Shown one piece after another: positions 24,100-35,877 of a stretch of DNA of 64,000 bases. Made by a program: the position numbers and the translations under genes. Every line of letters begins with the position of its first letter. The first letter of the stretch is position 1. The stretch comes from Hirudo medicinalis. Taxonomy: Eukaryota; Annelida; Clitellata; Hirudinida; Hirudinidae. The stretch is taken from assembly GCA_011800805.1 (NCBI GenBank), contig MPNW01000064.1:584617-648616 (forward strand), given 5' to 3'. Under the pieces are notes generated by a model that searched no databases, was not told the DNA's origin, and saw only the letters and a list, made by a program, of their open reading frames with translations.

Positions 24100-26600
24100 C
24101 CTCAAATTACAACTTTGTGACTCATTTGAATTTGAAACATCACAAATCCAAACATGGATGTCACAATGAACTTATTTATTAAGTTATATATATTAATACT
24201 TTGATACACCTTTTGAAGATATATTTGTTCAATAAGTTGCTGAATTTCAGAGTAAATATTCAAACACAAGGAATAACATGGAAACAGATTGAGCGATTTT
24301 ATGGGCTGGAAGGTTTGACGGATCAAAATTGAAAACTTACGGATGCAATGTTCTTGAAACAAAAGACGGAAACAAGGGATTAGTGATGCCAGCTAATTTA
24401 TAAACAATATGATGAGAGGTATTTTGATGAGCTTATAAAATGATTTACGTTGAAGGAAAGCAGGAAAGCTGTGTGGTCACCGAGAAGGTCATAGCTTTTT
24501 GGAAAGATAAGTTATTTATTTTCACAGAGAAGGTCGTTAAACTTCTGAGTGCCTGGAAAGCAACGAAAACACACAAAATAAAACAATACAGACTCGAATG
24601 TGGTTTATTTACCTCGGATAAATAAGGGAAAGTCAATTTCATTCATCTGAAGTGATTATGTGTGATGGAGCACACAATATCATTATACAACGAATTCTAA
24701 ATATCTACTACAACTCTATTAGCATAAAAATATTTGGTCATTTTGGTGGAACAACCCATCCAGATATCAGAAAGGTAAGAGCCTTTTCTGGCTTTTTCGC
24801 GCGGGCTTTTGTGCCAACATGAAATGCGGAGGAGCCATCAGTGTGAGCCATATGAGGCCCAAATCTGGCGATGCTATTGCCGCCAGAGATGAAGCTATGC
24901 GATGACCCGAACGTGGTTTACTCAATCGTCCATACACTCCCCGCACCTTTGCCATGTTGTCCCACGACATTACACTTTATATTACAGCTCAATCAAATTC
25001 ATATTTCTACATTTTCTCCAGATGAGAATTACCACACATAGCAATTAGTAACAATGATGTCTTTGCATTGGCTCCAACCCAATTGAATTCCTATGCAAAA
25101 TCATTGCTAATAAGCATTGACATAATTGAGCAAACTGATTTTGTCAACGAGTCTCTCGAACAAGATTTCAAGAAAATAAACCGTGAATTAGCCATTAGAA
25201 TAATGTTAGTGAAAATAAAAATTGTACATTACTATTGGAAATAAATAAATATCCACTTGCCTTAAGTTATTAGATTTTAGTTTGTTGCGGTGTCGTCTCA
25301 TGAAAGAATTGTTGTTCAGTCTAAATTTGTAACAATTCGATCAATTAATCTATGCAGAAACTTGTAACATAAGCACAAGTCTATCAATCTTCGAAATTCA
25401 AGGGATTTTGGGTCAAGGACGTCAAGGCGTTAGCTGGTATATGGTGTGGCCCTTGTGCACTACTTCTTAATATTATTGTCTCTCAATATTATTGACTTAT
25501 GATTTGTGAGGGCTCCAGGCGGACGGTAAACGAACAAGGATAATGCTGTAAACTTATTTGAGTAGGAATAGATCTTTGGAAGAGAAAGAAATAGACAATC
25601 TCGTCAAAATGTTCTTCAAAATTCAAGTGATCCCCAATCGCAACACCCTTACCCCAAATGTTTCACCATATCGAAATGATGAGTGCCAATGTTGCAGACG
25701 ACTTTCTCTGTGATTTTTGCTTCAACCTCAGAATCGAGCACTCGAAGCGCTTACCATGAACAAAATTCAATTGCCATTTGTGGCTCCAGTTGACGATCAC
25801 ATTGATAGTATCGTGCACGTCGGTTACGCAGCTCTTTTGAAGAAATTTTGGAAGCCAATTCGCTTGCAGCTTCTAAAAGTCAACGTTAATATCTCCATTG
25901 GTGGCAAGTAACCAACATTATCGATGAAAAGCGATCCTTATTGAATAGGCACCTACAGAAATGAAGAACTGAATGGATTGTTTGCTGTTTTTGTAGCCCA
26001 AAGTATTTGATGGTTCATGCAGGACAAAATTAATGAAAACACCCATGGCTAATTTATTATAAGAAATAACAAATAAAGTTATTTGTAGCTATTGTCTTAG
26101 ATCGAGGCAATAAAAACAGGCGAACTTGAGTTCGTTGAGATTGCGGGAATAAAGTTGCACTTAAAAAATGTCTTTAAAATCATATTATTGCTTTCATTTC
26201 ACCCCAAACGTTGTCACCACTTTATCATGGAAATAAAAATCAAGCAATTAATTGGTCAAAAATGTTTTAAACATTTAGTCCTTAAATGGAGTTCCTTAAT
26301 TTTTAGATTTGAATAAGTGGTATATACTCAATAGCGACGATTCTAATAGTTTCTATTTTTTTACATAATTAAAATATTGAAAATGTTTGCAATTTGAAAA
26401 CAAATAAATAAGATATCCATAATATCACATCCGAATGTTCAGATAAAAAAAATTCATTTTAAGGAACAAAGAATCAGAGTTGCGAAAATAAAAACCTTTC
26501 ACCAGATATCGCAACTGACATTTTTTGCCTCGGCAATGGACTTGTCTCATGGGTGAAATTATTTAAGATAATTTTAAAAGAATTATTAATTAGTTATCAC
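24100..26600. other. Intergenic region without supported gene
   Basis: Short frames of 60-90 codons occur on both strands (for example 24102-24362 minus, 24440-24625 plus, 25717-25911 plus), without splice support, repeats or recognisable domains. The GC-richer block 24780-24960 may be an old repeat but shows no termini. Confidence 0.4.
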
Positions 26601-26635
26601 TTGAAATATTATTTCATTGGCAGAAAGTCGATGAC

Positions 26636-29330
26636 ATGAAAAGTATAACATTTATCGATGATGAAAAAGTGTACAAAGAATGCGTATCTATAGGATCCGT
26701 TTGTTTCATAATGAGTCAGTTGTACATCATGGTGATGGCGATGAAAAACAGGTGTAAATTATCATCACCTTCTCTATACATCGTCATCATCAGCTTTCTT
26801 TCTTCATCATCCTGCTGTGAAATTTATTTTTTCATCCGCGTAAAGTCGCCATTAACATCATATGAAATTGATGTTGTTTGTAAGTTGTTACACTTCACAG
26901 TTCTCTCTCTTCTTATCTGGATTGGATTATTTCTCAGGTATTAATCAATTTATTTTTACATAGTTATAATTTACCAATGCTGTTGTTATTTAGCCAGTTA
27001 CTATCTTTCATGAAGAAACTTTTACACGATCAACAAATGAAGAAGACTATAAAATCAGGAGATTGTACAACATCAACAATGATTACGAATTCATTAAGAT
27101 TATTAATCGGCAGAGATTTGTCCTTCAGAAGCAAACAAGTTGTTGGGTGGGGAGTTCCACTCCTCCTCACGATTGTTCACGCGACCAACGCTGGCAAAAG
27201 TGGGTCGGAAAGGTATAAATTATGATTTGTAATTGTCAACAACGGACTTTAATAAACTAAATAGGGCTGCGAACGATTAAATTTTTCTTGATCGATTAAT
27301 CTGGAAATTTTTAATCGATTAAAAATTTTAACGATTAATCGATTAATTAATCGATTATTTCCGCAGCCCTAAAAATAAATAATGAGAACCACCAGCAAGG
27401 AACTTTGCAAACTTTAAGGAACAAGTAGCTAAGCGGACTCGAACCCGTGATGCGAAGAGAGGCGAAGTCTCAAACATTAGACCACGCGGGAGCACACCGC
27501 TCTTCCACGGTGCTCCCATAACGGGAATACAATTCGTGCTGCTATCGCGAGAGGCGGAAGTCTTAACCATTAGACCATGGGGGAGCGCCACTCCTCGCTT
27601 TCAGTTTCTCTCGAGTTTAAAGCTAGTATGCGATTTAGGAAAAGGTGAAAGTTGAAAGTAGCACAGTTGAGCTAGACACGGCATAGAGAATGATGTGTGC
27701 AAATTTCAAGTCGCTACCGTTCACCGTTTAGGAGTTCTTGGGGCAGACAGACCCATTAGGGTGGGTATATTATATTATATATTAGGGTGGGTCGACCTAC
27801 CATTGTTTCAACCAAACACTAATAAATTGATGCTCCTTGATCTGCTGATCACAAAAATATATTACTTTCATATTTTATTTTATGTCTAGGGCTCGTAATT
27901 TAGAGAAAAACGAAGTTGTTTTATATGCGTGGCTGAAGCTTATTGCCCAGGGTTTGAAGATCATATTCTTGAGGGGATGAGCTATGTAAACAAATTTCAA
28001 AAATGCCGAAGCACCAGCGGTGTTCGTCGTTAGCCCAAATCACCTTAGTTAAGCAACGGACTTTAATCAAATAAATAAATAAAGGTGTTCGTCGTTGGCT
28101 ATACGATGAAATAAAAGTGTCCCTCTGGGTTTATTGCCGCAGAAGAGGAAATTTTGTCCGAATATTATTGAACATTAGTTTTTTCCCGACTTTTTCCCAC
28201 ATGCTTTCAATCTTCCAGCAAAGGCCTGAAATTCTACAATGTCACCAAATGCTGATGTGAATCTTTTTTAAGAGCTATTTACCTACCCTAATATACACGC
28301 ATTTATACTATAGATTAACGTAACACTATAAAAATTAGGCATTTTCTTGTTCTGTTTTTGTTTAAAAATTCTATCATTCATTAAATGTAATGAATTATTA
28401 AATTTTAGTGATATAAATATATTTTTTTAATTATGTGTATTTAATTATATTTTTAGTTAATTCTTTTCCAGTTCTGCGAGTTCAGGAAATGTTTTCTACA
28501 CGTTCATAGTACCCAGTTGTTTCATGGTTTTAGGGATCCTTCATGATTGGTTAACAATTTGTCATGTGACCTACCGCCATTTTCTGCAGCAGAAAAACGA
28601 TTTATGCAAAGAAATCGAAGTTTCTCAACGTTTGCTCGACGTTCGAACTTCTTTGTTTCTGGGGGTGTTTTTATTCTTCTTTTTCTGTTCTTGGACAACA
28701 GGAAGTCACATGATGCTCAGTTCAGTGTTAGGGTTGAATTGCGTGTTGTATTCTTCGTTTCTGTTGAGTCTGTCCTTATCGACCATAATGTTTGTGTCGC
28801 GTGGTCAAAATTTTTTAAAACTTTCATGGGCGGAGAGCAATCATTCTGTTCTGGCGAATGCAATTAAGTCACTGAAGAGTATTGACGGTCCACTTGTTGA
28901 TCACCAGTTTGTAGATGGAGATGAAGCCAGGAGTATGGAACAATCTTCTGCTGAAAATGTGGAAAGAAATTCCTTCGTACATCAACAGATCACCTCTATT
29001 GCTTCTCCAATGTGCGACAAGAAATGCTGTCATTCTTGCTATCACGATGATTGCTTAAGCGAATATCGTTCCTGCAATTTTACTTCAACACGAGTTGATA
29101 AAACTTGCTTTGACTGCAGATTGTGTGTTAACAGTCCTAATCAAACGATTTTTCCTGCAAACATGATTTACGAAGTTCATAACAAGCCTAATACTTCGTC
29201 GTTGTCTTTGTCATCGTTATCCTCGTCTACATCATATTCGCAGTCATCAAATGCCATTCAACACATGGAACCACATCCAAGTTTGGATTCTTTGTATGAA
29301 AAACATCTCATTAAAGTCTTCAGACACTAA
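26636..29330 (+). CDS. Seven-transmembrane receptor-like protein (class B/cAMP-receptor type)
   Basis: Exons 26636-26937, 26994-27212 and 28472-29330 join in frame to give 459 residues. Donors are CTCAG/GTATTA and GAAAG/GTATAA; acceptors are TTATTTAG and CTTTTCCAG. Seven hydrophobic segments are predicted at about residues 14-36, 45-68, 81-101, 150-165, 179-207, 233-253 and 258-284. TM4 carries VVGWGVPLLLTI, the GWGxP signature of adhesion/secretin-like, GPR157-like and cAMP-like receptors. The N-terminus is very short, so there is no GAIN domain. The second extracellular loop is short and lacks the usual conserved Cys-Trp. The cytoplasmic tail (about 175 residues) has a Cys cluster (CDKKCCHSCYHDDC) and a serine-rich end. 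The start Met follows an AG and could be preceded by another exon. Which orphan receptor this is remains open. Confidence 0.7.
27262..27371. mobile_element. Short hAT-type MITE with target duplication, in the receptor intron
   Basis: TAGGGCTGCGAACGATTAA...ATTTCCGCAGCCCTA, 110 bp, is almost entirely a palindrome of AATCGATTAA motifs. It is flanked by AAACTAAA (27254-27261) and AAAATAAA (27372-27379), an 8-bp target duplication with one mismatch. The termini match the element at 1340-1884. Confidence 0.85.
27428..27586 (-). repeat. Double tRNA-Glu-like SINE head
   Basis: Two tRNA-like units lie in tandem on the minus strand. Unit 1 (27586-27512) starts GCTCCCCCATGGTCTAATGG and has a decayed T-arm. 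Unit 2 (27494-27428) starts GTGCTCCCGCGTGGTCTAAT and keeps GGGTTCGAGTCC as its B box. Both keep the GGTCTAATGG A box and a CCTCTC anticodon-loop region as in tRNA-Glu(CTC). Neither has paired acceptor stems good enough to be a working tRNA gene. Confidence 0.7.
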
Positions 29331-29666
29331 AATGCATTTGTGTAGTTTGACATAAGTATATATTTAGGAAGAATTTGTGAGCATTTAAACTGTTTATCAA
29401 ATATAACAATTCAATGTACTTGTTTCCTGTGATAAACTGTTTCATGACAGGGTGCTTCATGAAGTTATGCGAATCCTTTTCTAAAAATTTAAATGAAAAA
29501 TTGTAAATAAAAGATGTGATTTATTTTCATTTATTGTCAAAAACAAAAAATCGAAAGGGGAAGGTTTGATTCCTCAACAAATGTTTTAAGTTGTTCCTCC
29601 CGAACTCAGGGTTAGTGATTGACTGAGGTGGAGTTTTGGCCGTAATATTTTGCTTTTGTTCAACTC

Positions 29667-29921
29667 CTTAAAGCTATTTACAACGCGAACATGAAAATTC
29701 AGTAATGAACGAAACCATTTAGCTGTAATTCCATCATTTCAAACCACATTTCTTCCTCTTCTGGAAGGTGAACAGGGACGACACTTTAGGGGANCTTAAA
29801 GCTATTTACAACGCGAACATGAAAATTCAGTAATGAACGAAACCATTTAGCTGTAATTCCATCATTTCAAACCACATTTCTTCCTCTTCTGGAAGGTGAA
29901 CAGGGACGACACTTTAGGGGA
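29667..29921. repeat. Exact 127-bp duplication around a single N (assembly join)
   Basis: Bases 29667-29793 and 29795-29921 are identical, separated only by the N at 29794. The left copy starts CTTAAAGCTATTTACAACGC. This is most simply an unmerged contig overlap. Confidence 0.9.
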
Positions 29922-30059
29922 TACCATATTAACTTTATACAAGCACCTTTATTATGTTTTCCAATACCTTTTCAGCATTAAACTGGCATTCGCATGGGCA
30001 GTGCCACGGATAGAAATTTCGGTAATGTAAATTGGATAATGGAAAAGAACAAATGTACA

Positions 30060-31430
30060 TATTTCAATGTTTCAAACAGAGATAATTAAGAAGCTGGAAA
30101 TTTTGAAAATAGATAAAAGCCTTGATATAGATAACCTCCGTCCAAAACTTCTATACGAGACACGAACAGAAATAGGAGAAGCAATGGCAAATTTATTCGT
30201 CAAATCATTCGAATCAGGGTCAACGCCAAGAAATTGAAAAGATATAATAATGGTTCCGCTTTTCAAGAAGGGGAGTATGAGCTTGCCATCCAACTACAGT
30301 CCAGTAAGCTCAACCTCTATGGTGTGCAAAGTAATGGAGAAAATAATCTTGGAGGCCGTATCAAGATTTTTTGGAAGAAATGAAGTGATTGAAGAACCAA
30401 CATGGATTTACTAAGAATAGATCGTATCAATCTAATTGAGTTAAGAAAATTATTATCGGATTGATTATGACAAGGCTGTGGATGTTGCATATCTAGACTT
30501 TGCCAAAGCTTTTGCCATCAAAGGCTTCAAAAAAAGCTCGGAGCATTTGGAATTGAAGGCAAACTTTTACACTGACTGACAAACTGGTTGAGAGAAAGGA
30601 GACAAAAGATGTAGGAGTAGGAGGAATTTACGCGGAATGGCAACCTGTGTTAAGCGGCGTCCCACAAGGATCAGTGTTGGGTTCTGTATTGTTCTGCATT
30701 TATGTTAATGATTTAGATGATGGAATATTGTCAAAAATATCTAAGTTTGCAGACGATACTTGGCTTGGAGAGTTTGCAGAAAAGAAAACGTGAATACACT
30801 TCAGGAAGACCTTAATAGGTTATTCAAATGGGCAGAAGATTGGCAGATGCTTTTCAATGTAGATAAATACTCCCTTATGCAAATATGACGTGGGAATACA
30901 AAAGTGGAATATGAATTTGGAGGAAGCTTTTTGAAGTAGTCTGATCACGAAAGAGATCTGGGAGTAACAATGCATATAAATTGGGAAAGCATCTCTATAG
31001 TGCATGGAAGTTGCAAAAAAAAAAGCAAATAGAGTACAAAGAATGATAAGGAAAGTAGTGCTTATTTTAAATAAAGTTATAATTCTGAGCATTGATGAGA
31101 CCACATCTAGAGTATTGCGTCCAAGGGAGTGTTGAGTTATGGGAAAAGATTAAAAAGATGTCAGATGACTACTCTGGAGAAGAGGAGAAGTAAGGGGGGA
31201 TTCATCGAGACTTTCAAAATTTTGTAGAGGAGGGAAGGCCTTTTGCCTCAACAGTTTTTCAAAGCCACAAAAAGTGCTTCTACTAAAGGGCACGGTTACA
31301 AATTATATAGGAAGGCCTCGGGAAACTTAAAAAATATTTACTTCAGCACAAGGGTGGTTTCCTTATGGAATAAATTAGATAAAGATGCCATCCATGCGGA
31401 TACAGTAGATAAATTTAAGCAAATATGAAT
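30060..31430 (+). pseudogene. CR1/Jockey-like LINE reverse transcriptase, inactivated
   Basis: Through several stops and shifts, ordered RT blocks can be read: DKSLDIDNLRPKLL, MVPLFKKGSMSLPSNYSPVS, VCKVMEKIILE, AVDVAYLDFAKAF (motif A), GVPQGSVLG-like (motif B, near 30655), a cAD-D motif C (FADDT near 30745) and KWAEDWQMLFNVDKYSLM. The C-terminal portion follows: ERDLGVTMHINW, then RGHGYKLYRKASG, FSTRVVSLWNKLDKDAIHAD and VDKFKQI. This order and wording are typical of the CR1/Jockey superfamily. At least eight stops make it dead. No ORF1 is found upstream. Confidence 0.88.
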
Positions 31431-31910
31431 ATAGAAAAAGAAATTAAGAGTAAAGAGTGGTAATTAAACAGATCTCGGTCTTCTTAACCACTATAAATAA
31501 TTGTTATCTTATGTTAAGGGGTTGTTTTCACATTTCTCGGTTCTCATGTGGTACCCGTTTGAATTGGCAATTGTCGCGTTGTCTTGTATCAAATAGTTGT
31601 CAAAATAAAGTTGCGTTTCTGGTGCTTATGAAGTTGAGTTTAATACGGAAGACATAGCAGTATTACTACCCTGTTTCATTTCCTTTATCCTTTATCTTCA
31701 ATACTGCCCTTGATTATTGAAATTCTTAATATTTGTCAGTTAAATACATTCGAAAGTATAGGTATTCTCAGTAATTAAAGTATAAAATTATCCAAAGTAG
31801 AACTTTAACTCAGAATTTCTAGAGCTTGTGACTTTTTTGGAAGTCCTTAGAACTTCCTCTCAGCATACACCAGCACTTTCCAAATCATTTGCATACTTAA
31901 TTTCTCTTTA

Positions 31911-31941
31911 NAATAATAATAATAATAATAACAATAATAAC

Positions 31942-31980
<39 letters not shown>
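31911..31980. repeat. (AAT)n microsatellite, LINE-tail type
   Basis: An N at 31911 is followed by AAT/AAC units. It abuts the minus-strand repeat at 31985-32070, whose 3' end would be this (ATT)n tail. Confidence 0.9.
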
Positions 31981-31981
<1 letters not shown>

Positions 31982-31984
31982 GTT

Positions 31985-32070
31985 AATTAATAATGCGCCT
32001 TTTGCATAGCATCAGAGGCGCCGTGTGTCTTCATTAGCTTCGTGTTGGTGTCCTGAAGAGGTGGGTCTTA
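31985..32070 (-). repeat. LINE 3'-end repeat (copy 1)
   Basis: Read on the minus strand it gives CACCTCTTCAGGACACCAAC, then GGCGCCTCTGATGCTATGCA and GGCGCATTATTAATTAA, then (ATT)n. It aligns nearly base for base with the plus-strand copy at 51185-51335. Confidence 0.75.
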
Positions 32071-32083
32071 AACAAGCAATAAA

Positions 32084-32510
32084 ATAGAAAAAGAAATCCT
32101 GGAAATGTTCAGAGTTGATAAAAAAGTTGAAGATTCTTCAAAACCATGGTCCAATAGTGACAAAATTTGAAAGCTTAGAGACCAAGAACATGGTTCTGGA
32201 TAACAGCAGCAGGTTGAAAGTGAAAACTTCAGTACTAAGCCTTGATTAGTGAATGGAAGGCAGGGAGGACTGTAAGAAATTGCTTGCAGACAAATTAAAA
32301 GAAGTCAACCAGAAGGGAGGAAGCAAGAAGTTGATCATAAGGATCAGGGACATCCTGGGGCCTTCCATGATTTTTTTTAGTTATTTTCGATTTTGATTTG
32401 TGATGAATTGTGCATGCATAGTTTCAGTTATTTAGTTAAGTTCAATTTTCATAGACTCTCGAAGATCCCGAGCCATGTTTGGGATTCTAATAATTTTTCG
32501 TTGAGTTTCA
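32084..32510 (+). mobile_element. LINE ORF1 fragment with 3' tail (copy 1)
   Basis: The segment AAGAAATCCTGGAAATGTTC... is homologous to the ORF1 at 53388-53650, and the trailing non-coding sequence (TGCATGCATAGTTTCAGTTA, then AGATCCCGAGCCAT) matches 53900-54000. Single-base differences and shifts make it non-coding. The two copies are about 21 kb apart. Confidence 0.8.
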
Positions 32511-33545
32511 TTAATCGTCGGCTCTTTTGGCGCAGTCATGCATCATAACAGAATTTGTTTGTTCGCAATAATTGGTGATTGTGTTTCTGCAATTACGCCA
32601 TTTGTTTCACCTCATTTGTGTAAGTACAAGAAATACGAATAAAAATTTAGAAATTTAGTTACAGCCGTTTACTAACTTTAAAACGTATAAAAAGTGGTAA
32701 GTTATTGACTGATACTAAAAAGCCTGCGTTAAAAAGAGGCAATAAAAAGCCAGTGTACTTTCTTAAAACTCACCTCGGAACAATTGTGAAATAATTAAAT
32801 AAACTTAGATCAGATCGTCTCATTTTTAAAACAAAGCAAATGAAAAATAAATTAAATCAAAACAATCTGCAAGTAACTTAGGAAATGAACTCACAGCTAT
32901 GTTTTCAATATTTGTATGACGCTGTTAAAAATCAAGATGGCAAACATTGAACCAAAGATCATAAATTAGTAATCTCTTGATTTACAAAAAATTTAATAAA
33001 ACATAAAAAATTATGCCAGTCAATAAAGGAGCATTTTTATAAATTTTTATAATTCACTTTTGCTTACTTTTTACTGTCTGGACCAGTGAGTTCTTTCAAG
33101 GATCTACTAAGAGGAACTCATGCTACCTTTAAACTTGCCGGCCTACTTTAACCATTGGGTGTTCTCATAATATGTGGCCCATAATATGTTTTTTGGTGGC
33201 AATCACTGCCTTTGCACAAACTTGAATTTTTAGTTTGTAAGTTTAACGTAAGTTATTGTATTTTAAAGGGTTTCTCGGCCTTACAAACATGAAAAACAAG
33301 CAATGTTCGAAAACTTCTGCGAAAGGTTTAGTGTCCGGATAAAGGTCGGATGTCTCTCTGAAATTAAGAAAAGAAAAGCCGGCACAAGAAATGCAAAAAC
33401 ACCGAATAATATCAACAATTAATGTTTTTGAAAATTAGCTGTGATGTGCATAATATACGATTTTTATATAATTAAAATTATTGCATAATAATATTAATAA
33501 TATATTATATTATTCAGCGATTATTAATCAGAGATCTGGTAGCAT
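32510..33545. other. AT-rich spacer between LINE remnants
   Basis: No gene or recognisable repeat; moderately AT-rich with short frames only. Confidence 0.4.
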
Positions 33546-33549
33546 AAAT

Positions 33550-34110
33550 GTTCTGAAGTAACTTCTCTCCATTTGCATTTACAGCATGCCCTTTTTTTGA
33601 AATGTTCACACAGTCCTCTTATTCCAATGTGTTTATTGTGTAGAAGAATTTTTGATCTACTGTATCAAATGCCTTTTCTAAGTCCAAAAGGATGTCTATA
33701 GTAACCTTGCCCTTTTCAATAGCTTTGGAAATCTTAGAATAAAGCATCATTACCGATTTATATGTTGAGTAGTTCATCGGAATTTGGTTGTTTTTGAGAA
33801 CAATAATTTATCTAAGAAAATAACAACTTTGTCACACATTATCTATTCGAAATATTTGCATAAGTGTGGAAAGATCGAACTAGGGCTGTAATTTGCAACG
33901 CTACATTTGTCATCAGTTTTTGGGATGGGAATAATTGTAACCATTTTTAATTCTATGGGGAAATTCTCTGAGTTCGAGATCGAGAGATGAGCAAGACTGA
34001 TCTATTTGATCGTATCCAGAATTAAAACTGGTGTTTAAGGATTTGAAGATGTTGAAATGTTCCACAGTTAACATTAACATAATTATACGTAAATGAATTT
34101 GAGCCACTAT
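33550..34110 (-). pseudogene. Second non-LTR reverse transcriptase fragment
   Basis: The minus strand reads, with shifts, a fingers block around 33950-33860 (NGYNYSHPKN, CSVANYSPSSIFPHL) and a palm motif A, VTIDILLDLEKAFDTVDQKF, near 33690. It is a different element from the one at 30060: its motif A is closer to the LDLSKAFDTVDH type. It is truncated on both sides and has stops. Confidence 0.75.
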
Positions 34111-35832
34111 GCTATCTATTATGTGCTATCAATTTATGTACTTATTAATATTATAACTTATTTTATAAGTACGCCTATATATTAATATATAAGCATACGC
34201 CGCTACAAAATTTTAATATTAATACAAAAACAGCTATCACTTTGTACTACTCCCTCATATATCCATATCTAAATTACTGAAACCTAATCTGGGCATCCAA
34301 TTACTCCAGTATCTTATGTCCTTTACTAATTCTTTAAAACAATTTATGATGCATTATTACATTACAATACAATATGCATTCGCATAACGTTCTTTCATCT
34401 CAAAATTAAGACCTGCTTTTGCTAAATCCAATATCAAACGTCACTCAATTTTGTGCCTGGGACCAAGAATATATGCTAGATTCCACCAAATATTACTAAT
34501 CAGCCAAACTTATATGCTTTCGAACGTCTACATAAACAGCTCATCATCGACTCACCACTGTTTCTTTAACTTATTTGAATTCTCCCTTGCGACGTTCCTT
34601 TCTGGTTATCACTTCAGTCTTTAGTCGGTTTATTTTCATTCGTGAATTGTGAGCGTACATTTGTATTTACTTATTTTTTTCTCGTTTTACTTTATTATTT
34701 GATGTTCATTTTCTTTTAAATTATTAACTAATGAAGTTACACCGGAAAAATAAATAAATATGTGATTAATTTCTTCAGGCCTAAAATATTTTTTTGTAAA
34801 TTATGAATTTCTAAATTAATTTAAAAACTAAAACTTTTTATTTCGTTCAGCAGGTGGAAGCCCTTATAAATATTTGATTGCTAAGTTAAATTTATGCTGA
34901 ATTAAGTATCTCAATTTGCAACGAGGTTGTCTCATCGAAACAGTTCAATTGGTGGAAGACTAATAAATTCTTTAAAAAATTATATTAATAAAAAATATTA
35001 AGTTTAATAAATTCCTAAGATAAACAATTAGATTAACTATGCTTGTGTGTTTCAGCCGAGATTGAATCACAACTTCCTGACTTAATTACAAAAGCAGTTG
35101 AAAGTGAAACAATTGGCAACATCTTCGTTCAATTCATTCTAATTTTACGTGGGAAGATTGTAAATTCAGTCAGAAAGTCGATTATTTCATTTCATTTAGA
35201 CTATTTAAATTTATTAAGAGATTAAATATTTGTTTGACAATGGAAATGCTACATTATTAATAGTTCCGCCATTAAATGTAATGCAAGAGTTTTCATAAGA
35301 GGGACGAAGGTTTGAAATTTGTAATGCAACACACGCTGCGTGGAAATCGTTTCATGCAAGCAGGAAGAAAAACGGAAGCAAGAAAAAAATCATTCCAGAG
35401 ACACGAGGATTATTTAACTAAATTATTTTTATTAAACACGATTAGCGAAATATTACCAAGTTATTTTTTAACTTGAAAAACTAATTTTTTAGAAAGAATT
35501 TAGACACCAACGCATTCATTGATAATTTTTTTAAATTCTGATTCAAACTCAAGTTAAATTTAATTTATAAAATTTTTCTAATATTTCACAAATTCAACTC
35601 TCTATTAAAATACCTCAAATTTATTTTTAAGATAGGATTTAATGTTAATCGTTTTGCCCTTCAGCCCTCAGCAATACACCCATTTATCCACTCACTCATC
35701 CACCTGATTATCTATCCATGCATCCACCCACCCACTCATCCAACCAGCCACTCGTTTCTCTCATTTGCAATTATTCGACTCCAGAGGATGACCCACACTC
35801 TTGTGTTTTGATACTCTAAGCATTTGGTATTA

Positions 35833-35877
35833 TGACGTCATAAATCATCTTCGTCGTCATCCTCATTGTTGACGTCA
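35833..35877. promoter_or_regulatory. Pair of palindromic CRE sites
   Basis: TGACGTCA occurs at 35833-35840 and at 35870-35877, the full ATF/CREB consensus, 37 bp apart start to start. Confidence 0.45.

Noticed and set aside
27428..27586. Functional tRNA-Glu genes
   Set aside because: Acceptor stems and parts of the T-arm do not pair; the two units in tandem fit a SINE head better.
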